A model generated the notes under the pieces. The model saw nothing but the letters and a program-made list of their open reading frames with translations, made no database searches and was not told where the DNA came from. Source: Micractinium sp. NFX-FRZ (Eukaryota > Chlorophyta > Trebouxiophyceae > Chlorellales > Chlorellaceae). Taken from it: DNA of 64,000 bases. A program made the position numbers and the translations under genes. This document shows, in pieces, positions 20,773 through 30,000 of this stretch. The DNA lies in contig JAPTJF010000048.1 in assembly GCA_029339195.1 (NCBI GenBank), forward strand, positions 1 to 64,000, read 5' to 3'. Numbering within the stretch: the first letter of the stretch is position 1; each line of letters starts with the position of its first letter.

Positions 20773-23700
20773 ATGGTAAAGATGATACACATTGCTCATA
20801 TATACACGATTCTGCTGCTGGCGGGCGTCCGGGCAAGCGCGGCAGGTGAGCTTGGCGGCGCCCTCCCGTCCTTGCAGTCTCTGTCCCCTGCTGGTACCCC
20901 GCCTCTGCGCAGCTGCTGTGCCGCACCTTCGATGGCTTGGAGGCAGGGCCGCGCAACGGCCTGGGGGAGCGCCGGCGAAGCTGGGACCGAATGAGAGGCT
21001 GCCAGCGCGTCGCCAGCGGCGGTACTGGCCTTGCATGGCAAGTGTAGAGGAAGCTGGAGTGGCAGTCAGCAGCCCGTCCTACCTACCTTAATGCTGTGCC
21101 CATCCCACCCCTCTCCACGCAGCTGGCACGTGCAGCCCTGACTTCTGGTGAGTTTGCTTAGAAGCCATGAAGCTCGCCTGCATGAAGCTGCTCCAAGCTC
21201 TCTGCGCGTTTGTGCGTCGGGAAAGACACGCTCCCAACGGCTGCCCTTCCGCCCCCTCTTCACCCGCCCCCTTGCAGCATGAGCGACCGTGACTGCCCAT
21301 CGCCTCTCAGGTTGGACATGTCTTGCCGGCAGGAGGCAGCCCTCACCGCTCGTGCTGCCGTGTGCCTCCTGTGCATTCTGCTTCCGCCCCTGTTCTCCAT
21401 GCTGTCCAAAACTGCTCAACATGGCACTAAAAAGAGCTGTCCCAAGCTAACAGCGGCCTTCCGCTTTGGATGCCCCACCCATTTCAGTTGCAAGCTGTTT
21501 GGTCCAGGAGTGCCTGCTGGGCAGCTAGGAGTATGTGTGCAGTGTCTGGGCGCTGGCTGCGGGCCGTTTGAAGCCTGCGCAACAACACCCAGCGAGGGCA
21601 CGCCGCTCGACGTCCTCCACACCTGCCAGCCAAGAAGTGCGTGCAAGGTTTCTGGGCTGGGATCAGGGCGTTGAAACGCAACCCGCACGCGTGTGCACGA
21701 CAGAGCATGACATGCAAAGCACCGACCTGACACATACCATGTGCTGCCCTCCCCACCCAACCGTGTGCCCGGTGCTGCAGCATCCTGCTCCCGGCGGTTC
21801 TTTGAAACGAGGCTCCCCTGCGCGCCTGGCTACTTAAACCAAAGAGTGGGCGCCCGCACCGCCTGCTGGCAGACCTGTTGGGGCAAGCTCTCCAAGACGT
21901 GTGGAACCTTCTGTGTGGCCCCCGGCACTGCCTGCACTCCCCCTGACGTGGCACCCATCCCCTGCGCCGAGAGAGCTCACATTTCGCCCTCGCATCTCTG
22001 CCTTGCTGCTGCCGTGAACATCACTGCAAATCTGGATGCAAGGTTCCCCGCCTGCCCCGGTGAGCTGGCACAGCGGTGGGGGCCAGTGCAGCGGCTGCAG
22101 CGCCGCGCCAGCAGCAGTGCAAGCTGCAGGACAGCTGCTGCTGCTCGGCTCTTGCTGCTGCTGCTGCCCCTGCACACTCACTGCTGCACGCTCATTGCTG
22201 CCGCTAATGCTTGCTGTCTATGCTGCTGTCTGTCACACCGCACCATCACGGTCCTGCCTCACAGTCACCTGCTGCTGCATCCCCCCCTCTCCTCCAGGTC
22301 CACTTGACCAGCGGACCTGGGCAGGGTATGCAGGCGGCCGCAAGGTCACTACATGCGTGCTCTGCCCGGAGACGCACAAGAGGCCCTGCCGCCACCCCGA
22401 TGGAAGCAGTTGGGTGTGCGTAGCCGGGGGCGCCAACCCAAGAACTCCCCTTCCCTGCCCCGATGTCGTGGCGGAAGGCACCATTCGCTCCTGCTCGGAC
22501 TTCTCCCAGGTATGGCAGGCCTGCTGCTTCTGCCTGCTGACGCCGCTGCAGGATGTTGTCGCTGCCAACCGCCTGGCTGCTAACTGCCGCTGCTGCTGCT
22601 GACGGCTGCTGCTGCCGAACGCAGCTTGCTTCGCGGCAGCAGGTCCTTTTGCCAGGCTGGCAGCCATAACCCGCCATCATCCCGGTTCAGTGTGGCCCAC
22701 TGTGCAAGAACGTGACACACATTTGTAATTGCCGCTGCTGACGCCTGCTTCTTCCCGTTGCTGCAGGTCAAGTTTGTTCAGCAGCCTGGGAGCTACCAGT
22801 TTGTGGACCCTGCCCTGCCCAGCCAGTTCTCAGCTTGGCAGGTATGCCCCCCTGGCAGCTTCGTCCGAGGCATCAACCTCAAGGCAGACGCTGACCGGGG
22901 GTGAGGCGGTGTGTGGGGCAGTGGGTGGGTAGGGTGACGAAAGATGCAAGGCCGCAGAATTTCCAGTGGGGCGGCGAGAGGGGTTCTCCGGCGGGGGCAA
23001 CGAGGGTGGCAGCCGCCGTGCAGCGTCATATAAGGCAGATCAAACGGGCGAGGGGGGATGGCCTGTGCTCAGCTGCCGCATCGAGGAACAGCATCAGGCG
23101 GCGCGGCTTGCGAGTGGCAACATGTGAAATGGGCACCTGCAAGCTGTCAAAACCCCATGTTCCCACCTAAGTGCATTTCATCCCCACCCTCCCTCCTCTG
23201 CAGCCCTGCTGTGGATGATGTGGCGGCCACAGGCTTGAGCCTCAAGTGCAGTGATGGCACAGACCTGGCCGTGAGTGCACACCTGGCTAGCCTTGCGTAC
23301 TGCTGGCTTGCCTTGCGCAACAATCGCACGCCCTCGCATCCTGCCGCGTGTGAGTTGTGTGAACAAAGTGTCGCCCCGATGGTTTGGCCGATGCCCCGTG
23401 CCGTCAGGACTGGCGCCCGGCCACAGCCTGCTTGTGCACGGCATAGAGGCAATGTGACCGCCCCCTCCCGCATGGCACGCGCAGCAGCTGAGCCGCCGTC
23501 CCCTGCCGCTGCCCAAGTGCAGGGAGGCACTGACTACCCCAAAGGGTCCTACCAGGGCTGGAAGCTCTGCCCTGGCAGCGGCACCAACGTGGCTGTGGGG
23601 CTGCGCCTGCGTGCTCAAAAGCCTCAGGGCAATGAGGGTGACGACGTCGGTGCGTGCGGCTGTGATGAGAGCGAGGGGCCAGGGGTGGAGGGGGCAGGGC

Positions 23701-24235
23701 CGGGCCTGGCAGGGGGCTTGCAACTAATTGCGCACAGCCGTGGGGCCGAAAGGGCGGTGACATGGTAGGGTGGAGAGAGCTGAGCCCAGGCTGTCATCCC
23801 AAGTGAGCATGCTCCGTTCGTCCCCCCGTCTCCCCGTCCTCCTTGCAGGCACCGTGTCAGTGCAGCTGAGGTGCAAGGCCGGCACAGAAGTGACCTCTGG
23901 GAACGGCGGGTCCACAGCGGACTGGTTCAGCTGGGGCCGGAGCGAGCTGTGCCCCAGCGGCCACGCGCTGGTGGGCTTTCAGCAAGAGGTAGGCTTGACC
24001 AGAAGCCAGTTGTCCACGCGTTTCAGCAAGATGTAGGCTTGGCCAGAAGCCATTTTTTCAAGCAAGAACTCTCTCAATCCCACTGCCCCTGCCCTTGACC
24101 CCATCCCCATTCCCCTGCCCTGCTGGACAGGTCGAGGCCGTCAAGCAAGAAGCCACGTGCCCAGGCGGCAAGGGGGAGTGCGACGACCGGGGGCTGCTGC
24201 GGGTGCGCATCGCCTGCGGCAAAATCCCGACATGA
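20773..24235 (+). CDS. Secreted Cys-rich protein with a VMO-I-like (vitelline membrane outer layer protein I) domain
   Basis: Eleven exons join in phase to give about 447 residues (exons from 20773, 21123, 21278, 21488, 21781, 22298, 22767, 23204, 23523, 23849 and 24131). Residues 1-24 form a signal peptide (hydrophobic core IYTILLLAGV, then ASAAG). The next 230 residues are Cys-rich with no domain I recognise (VCVQCLGAGCG, CWQTCWGK). The C-terminal 190 residues hold three repeats of the VMO-I pattern: a W/C start, CP, a glycine-hydrophobic strand and a DD-x-hydrophobic-x-C end (CPPGSFVRGINLKA, CPGSGTNVAVGLRLRAQKPQ, CPSGHALVGFQQE). Three repeats build the VMO-I beta-prism, which is best known from egg coats. 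A wall, matrix or sugar-binding role outside the cell is inference. A TGTAA at 24458-24462 probably ends the transcript. Confidence 0.82.
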
Positions 24236-24774
24236 AGATGTCCTGTGGGATCTCAACGTACCGCTGATCCCCCTGTGCGTTGCCTGCATGCGGCCTTGGC
24301 ATGTGGAACCAGACTGAATTGACTCCTGTTGCGACCGCCCTAATTGCACACGTGCACTGCTTGCTGCAGAAACCTCTCTGCCTGTGCTGATTGCGTCAGT
24401 CGCATTACCCACGCATTGCGAAAATCCTCCTAATACTCGTACACGGACAGTTGCTAGTGTAAAGGACTCTTACTAAAGCACAGCTGTGAGGGCGTTGCCG
24501 CCGCATGATAACCGCAGGCTTACAAGCAAATGCAGGCGAACCAGGGGCACCCTAGGAAAACAGTTTCCTGTATATGAGAGGCAGGGGGGCGTCGTCGGGC
24601 TTGCGTGCGCAGGCAGCACCAGCAGCACAAGAAGAGGCCGTGAGCGTCGCTACTGCCCCATAGCCGTCACCGCCACTGCCCACCGCCGCCACCGCCACAG
24701 CATGCGCAGCACTCACCCACAAATCTCGCGCCCGCCTTCCCGGGTATCACATCTGGTGACGATCGATTGCAATC
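24236..24774 (+). other. 3' UTR and tandem intergenic region
   Basis: The first 230 bases are the presumed 3' UTR of the VMO-I-like gene, ending near the TGTAA at 24458. The other 300 bases lead to the start of the Rieske gene on the same strand. Nothing else is supported. Confidence 0.5.
24458..24462 (+). promoter_or_regulatory. Candidate poly(A) signal of the VMO-I-like gene
   Basis: TGTAA lies about 225 bases after the stop codon and before the Rieske gene. Confidence 0.5.
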
Positions 24775-26429
24775 ATGCTCGCGCAGGCACTGCCCTCCAC
24801 CACCCGCCCTGGGCCCCTGGCCGCCCGCCCCGCGCGCCGGGCCTCCCTGCGCGTCCAGGTGCGTTCGCGATGCGGATTTTACTGGCTGTGGTGGTCGTTG
24901 GGGGCCGGGAAGAGCGGAATGTGCACTCGTAGCAGGCTTCCCTCGCTTCATCGTAGCCAAACGGCCTACTGCCCTGCTTCCCAGCGCCAGACGCCCGCAA
25001 ATTGGTCCGATGGAAGCACACTTGCGGGATCCTGGTTGCAGTGGGGAAGGGGCTGTGCGGCTGCTGCCGCCGCCGAGCGCTGCCGCTCCTGCCCCGTAGC
25101 ACGCCACCAGCGTCGGCCTTTACCCAGCTGATTTGCCCTTTTGTTGCTAACAACCGCCCTTCAGGCCGCATGGACCAGCACTGGCGTCAAGGACTTTGAG
25201 CTGGCCTCCTCTGGCGGCAAGAAGGTGGGTGCTGCAAGAACCGCAACGAGTGGCGGGAGCTGCAGGGCGGCGCTGGGCAGCTGGGCAGCGGGAAGGCAGA
25301 CATTCACACCGGTGCCTGCATGCCTTTGCACAACATGATGCACCGTCCTGCTCTGCCACCTACATCGCGATTGAGACTCACAGCCAGCATGGGCTCCTGG
25401 TGAGTGCTGGCGGGCACTGCCAAGGCCCTGCACACACCTCAGCACTGCTGCACAAATGAGACAACATGGCTGCACACGCACCTGTCCCTGTGCAATGCAT
25501 CATCAGTCACCCTCTGGCGGCTGGCGCAGATCCAGATCAGATGGGCCTGATGCCGGCTGCAGCAGCTGGAAAGGCCAGAGCGCGTCCACGTGCACACTCT
25601 CGCTACTGCTGCTTCCTGCTGTCGCCTACCGTCCTCACCCCCGCCCCCACCCTACGCAGGTGGTTGAGCTCAACGGCCAGCGGGTGCTGCTGGCGGCTGA
25701 CGGCGGCGCCGTCAAGGCTGTCAGCAACAAGTGCTCCCACCTGGGCCTGCCCCTGGTGGGCAAGACCGCGCTGCTGCAGGGAGAGGTGGCCAATGGGTGA
25801 GGCGGCGGGCGAGCCGGGGCGTCCATGCATTCTGTGCACCTGGCAGGGTGTTTTGGCCGGGGCCCTGCTGGGAGTGATTCCAGTGGCAGGGTGTGCGACC
25901 AGGCGCTGGATGGGGGCGCTGTGTTGCGTGACTCTCAACCGCCCTGCTGGCCCTGTGCTTTCCCCACCTCCATATCCCTCGCTGCCCCCATTTCGTCCCT
26001 CCCCACCCGCAGCTGCGTGACCTGCCCCGCCCACGGCACCAAGTTTGACTTGACAACCGGCCAGCCCGTGGGCGAATGGTGCGTTGTGCAATATTGGCGG
26101 ACCGTTGCTCAGCTGGCCGCTCCTTTGCAGGACTGCTGTTTTAAAGGCAGCAGCACAGCTGGCTGGGGCACCTTTCTGCGCACGTGCTCAGGCCAGCGGC
26201 TGCCGGCGCGGGACGCCAGCCTGCTCCGGCTGCTGGGTACTCGCCCCTTGCCCGTTCAGGCTTGCCTGCCACTGCAACTGCATTGCCCATCATGTCGCCA
26301 CTCCGGTGCTGCAGGTGCCCCAAGATGCCCTCCCTGCCTTTTGTGGGCAAGATCGGCGACACCCCCAAGCCCCTCCCCGTCTTTGAGTCCCGCGTGTCTG
26401 ATGGCGGTATGATTGAGGTGAACATCTGA
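24775..26429 (+). CDS. Chloroplast Rieske [2Fe-2S] domain protein
   Basis: Five exons (24775-24858, 25165-25224, 25660-25796, 26013-26078, 26315-26429) join in phase and give 153 residues. Residues 1-28 look like a transit peptide (Ala, Arg, Ser and Pro, no acids). The rest is a single compact Rieske domain. The two iron-sulfur ligand pairs are both present: CSH in NKCSHLGLPL and CPAH in CVTCPAHGTKFDL, each followed by the usual glycine or leucine context. The protein ends in FESRVSDGGMIEVNI, the final strand of the fold. Because all four ligands are intact, it should bind a cluster and transfer electrons in the plastid stroma or at the thylakoid surface. It is far shorter than an oxygenase and lacks the cytochrome b6f anchor helix, so it is a stand-alone ferredoxin-like form. 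The partner is unknown. A TGTAA lies at 26768-26772. Confidence 0.85.
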
Positions 26430-27040
26430 GCAACATCTTTGAGCCGAACGTGTTTAGGTGTGGTCACCTCTGTGTCAGAGGAGACGTGCCTGCTGCTAGA
26501 CTCGTGGTGTGTTGCGTTTCTGCACCTCCCTGCCTGCCCGTTCGCCCTCGGCCTCACCAAAACCCCCTGCGCTTCGATCCGATGCTGAACGCCCTCCTCC
26601 CCCTGCTTGAATTATTCCTATATCGTTCCCCTGGTTTGAGCCCATGAAATTGCCCCGCACACCACCCCTAATTTTCCACGACACGGTGCGCTCCCACCTT
26701 CTGCCGCCCGAGTGAGCCCTTAGCTGCTTGACGATTGCGTGTATGGGCTGTTTCCTTGGTCAATATGTGTAATCAGGCATGCACACATGGCAACCAGTCA
26801 TGCAACAATAGGTGGCGGCGATGTCAAGGTGCACTGCACCCTCAACCTTGATGGCGGCCCCCCCGCCACCCTGACGCAGCGCTGTCTGGCTCCAAGGCAG
26901 CATCGCGCTCTCCTCGCATTGGCTAGACCACATCGGCATTGACAGCCCCACATTACCGATTGCGCGGGGCCCCAAGGAGCGCCCACAAAGCGGAGCGAAT
27001 TGATCGGCTGGCAGCGGTCTGCCCGCTGCGTGTGGTGTCG
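26430..27040 (+). other. 3' UTR and tandem intergenic region
   Basis: The Rieske 3' UTR runs to about the TGTAA at 26768-26772. The following 270 bases contain the promoter and 5' UTR of the next gene. An ATG-headed frame starts at 26939 in phase with the next gene, so its true start could lie up to 34 codons upstream. Confidence 0.5.
26768..26772 (+). promoter_or_regulatory. Candidate poly(A) signal of the Rieske gene
   Basis: TGTAA lies about 340 bases after the stop codon, inside an AT-richer patch. Confidence 0.5.
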
Positions 27041-30000
27041 ATGGCTTACTCTCTAAAAGGCAGCCAGGTGATACAGGACGTCGAGGATAGCGAGGAGGAC
27101 GCCCCTCCTGGGCTGGCCTCCGACGCGGGCAGCAGCGACAGCGACAGCCCTCGCCCCAGCAAACGGCGAGGGGCTGCAGGGCCGGCTTCGCGCCCTGCCG
27201 CTGCGGCAGGCCGCCCTGCGCCCACCGCTGCCGCCGCCAACCCAGGACCCGCCGCCGCTGGCTTGCGACGGCCGCAGCAGCGTGAGGCGCCAGTGGATGA
27301 TGAGCCGCCGGGCTTCGTTAGCAGTGGAGAGGATGACGACGGTGCTGGGGATGACTACTCAGACGTTAGCGACCCCTTGCCGAACTTAGAGGGTAAGTGC
27401 ACGAGCGGCAGGCAGTCCTCCCATTTGCGGGCGTGTGCTGGCTGGCGGAGCCAGCAGGCGGGAAGCGCAGCAGGGTGCAAGCAGGCCAGCTCGACTTGGG
27501 TCACCATCAACCTTTTCAGCACGCACAGCCGGCTGCAATGCACGCAGCCCAAGGCCCGGAGCATTCACAGCCCCATGCTATCCCTGGTCGCCCCTCCCGC
27601 CTGCCCCGCCCCCGCCGCCTGCCCCACCCTTGCGCCCCTGCTCACCACGCTGTGCGTGCTGTGCATGCTGTGCTGCAGAGGCATCAGACAGCGAGGAAGT
27701 GGACTCTGAGGTGGAGCTGGGGAAGTTTGCGGATGATGAGGGGGAGCAGACGGGAGGGGAGGAAGAGCTGCCAGGGATGGTGTCAGGAGACTCGTCAGGT
27801 GGGTGCAGCGGGGCAAGCAGGCTCCCATGCCGGCTTGGGTTGGGCAAGCTGGCAGCCGGGATTCAATGCAGGCTGGGGCTGCGCAAGGTGCGCAACCGGG
27901 AACCGCTGCAGCCCCAGGCTGGGAGGCATGATTGCCGTGTGGCTGTTCTGCGCAGGCGCAGGCGTGGTGGTGCTGCTGCCGTGGCCAAAAGGATGGCCAG
28001 GGGTGGCCAGGGATGCATGGCCCATGGGTGTGGGCAGGGTGGGCGGGACAGGTTAATGTAAATGACAAGGCATGGCCAGGGATGCTCAGGGATGGCAGCG
28101 AATGCGGGAGGCTGCGGGGTGCCTGCGCCCTGCTTGCCCGCCAGAGTAGGCTCATGCCCCCTCCAACCCTTCCACACGCTGCCTGCCGGCTTGGCCTTGC
28201 ACCCTTGCTGTATCTGCCCGCCCTGCCCTGCTTCCCACGCTGTGTGCGGCACACACCCTGCCCCTGCCCCACCTTCTCCCTCTGCAGACAGCGAGGGCGA
28301 GGGTCAGGGCGGGTTCTATGGGAAGCCGGAGGGGCGCCCCACCTCAGGCCAGCAGCAGCCCCAGCAGGCGCAGCAGGCGCAGCGCAAGGCTGCGGCAGCA
28401 CCGAAGCCCAAGCAGGCAAAGCAGGCAAAGCAGGCCAAGGCAGCCAAGCCCGCAAAGCAGGTGCGCAGGAGGGAGCAGTGCATACTTTGTTTGGGGCAGT
28501 TTGTGCCTGCGGGTGGATGTGGGGGTTGCGTGCATGTGTGGCGGCAGCTTTGAATGCAAGTTATGAAAGCGGGACAGTGCCGTCCACTGGCAGCATCGCC
28601 TGTGGAGGGCGCAGGCGGGGTTGCAAGCGGGTGGGCAGCACAGGTTGGCACGTCGGGGCAGGTGAATGTTGGGAGCAGGCCAGCTGAGCGGGTGAGGGAG
28701 AGTGTCACCGAGGGGCAGGTGCTGCCTGGCCTGGCCTATGAAGGACGCCAGCGTGTGCTGCCATGCAGTGCCTGGGTAGCCTATGTGCCACCCGGTCATG
28801 CGCGCCCCTTCCCATGCATTGCTGCGCGCGGGCGGGGGTCGGATGCGGAAGCCGAGGGCATGCTGCCTGCTCTGGTGCCTTACGCTGGGTGTGCCTCTCC
28901 AACGCGCCCCTTGCCTACGCTCTGCTGCCTGCAGGCGGGGTCGGAATCTGAGGGCGAAGTGCCCGAATTGGTGTCTGATGCCGGGGGGAGTGATGGGGAC
29001 TCTGAAGAGGAGGGCGTGGGCAGCGACAGCGATGGAGAGTGGGCAGGCCCGCAAATAGCAGGGGCACGCGGCCAGCGGCAGCCGCCGCCGCAGCAGCAGC
29101 AGCAGCGCAAGAAGGCGGCGCCGGCGGCAGGGCGCGCAGGCAAGCAGCCTTCGCTCAACACCGGTGGGTGGGCCCGGAGAGGTGATGGTGGGCAGTGGCG
29201 GGGTGGGGGGCTGGATGTGGAGAGTGTCGGCAGCATGCACCGCCGCCTGCTGCTGGCTGTTACCCCGCGCTGTGCACGATGCGTCCCCCTTTCTGGCCTG
29301 CCCGGTTGGTGGCAGGAAGCACGCTTGCGCGCACCTGTGCCCACCCCGCTGCCCCCCGGCCCTCCAATCTGCCCCAACCCGGCCTGCCCGCTCTGTCGCT
29401 GATTCCCTTCTTTTATTGAGCCTGTCTGTTTATGAATTCCTTGTGCGCACCTCGTTACTCTCCTTGCCCCTGTGCTTCCCCCCTGCAGGCTTCTTTGAAG
29501 AGGGGAAGCAGAGCAAGGCGGCGCCGGCCACCCAGTATGCAAACGCGGGTGGGTGCATGCAGCGGGGTGGGCCGGGCAGAGAGGGGGCACGGCTGTGGCT
29601 GTGGGCGATGCAGGGGACCCAAAACTGGCTGCAGGTACCAACCAGGGCAATGCGGCATTCGAGTGCTTTGCGGTTTGTGGGGCGGGATGATGGAGTGCGC
29701 CCCGTCACCTGCTGTGCTGCCCCTCCCTTCCGCTGCACCGCCCCCCGCCAATGTCCCGTGCCCTTCCCACTCAACGCTGCCTCCCCCTCAAACCGCTGCC
29801 GCTTGCCCCCCAACCTGTCCTGCCCCCCTCCCAGGGGCTGGGCGGCGGGAGGACCTGGGTGGCTCTGCCCGGCCCAGCAGCGCCGCCGCCGGGCAGCCGC
29901 CGCCCGCCGCACAGTTTGCGGAAGCGCAGACGCAGCAGGCGCAGCGTGGCCGGCGGCCCAAGCAGGCGGCGGCTCCCGTTGTGGTGGAGAAAGTGGAGGC

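Noticed and set aside
24775..26429. Rieske gene as cytochrome b6f subunit PetC
   Set aside because: It lacks the N-terminal transmembrane anchor and the CTHLGCV-type first box of PetC.
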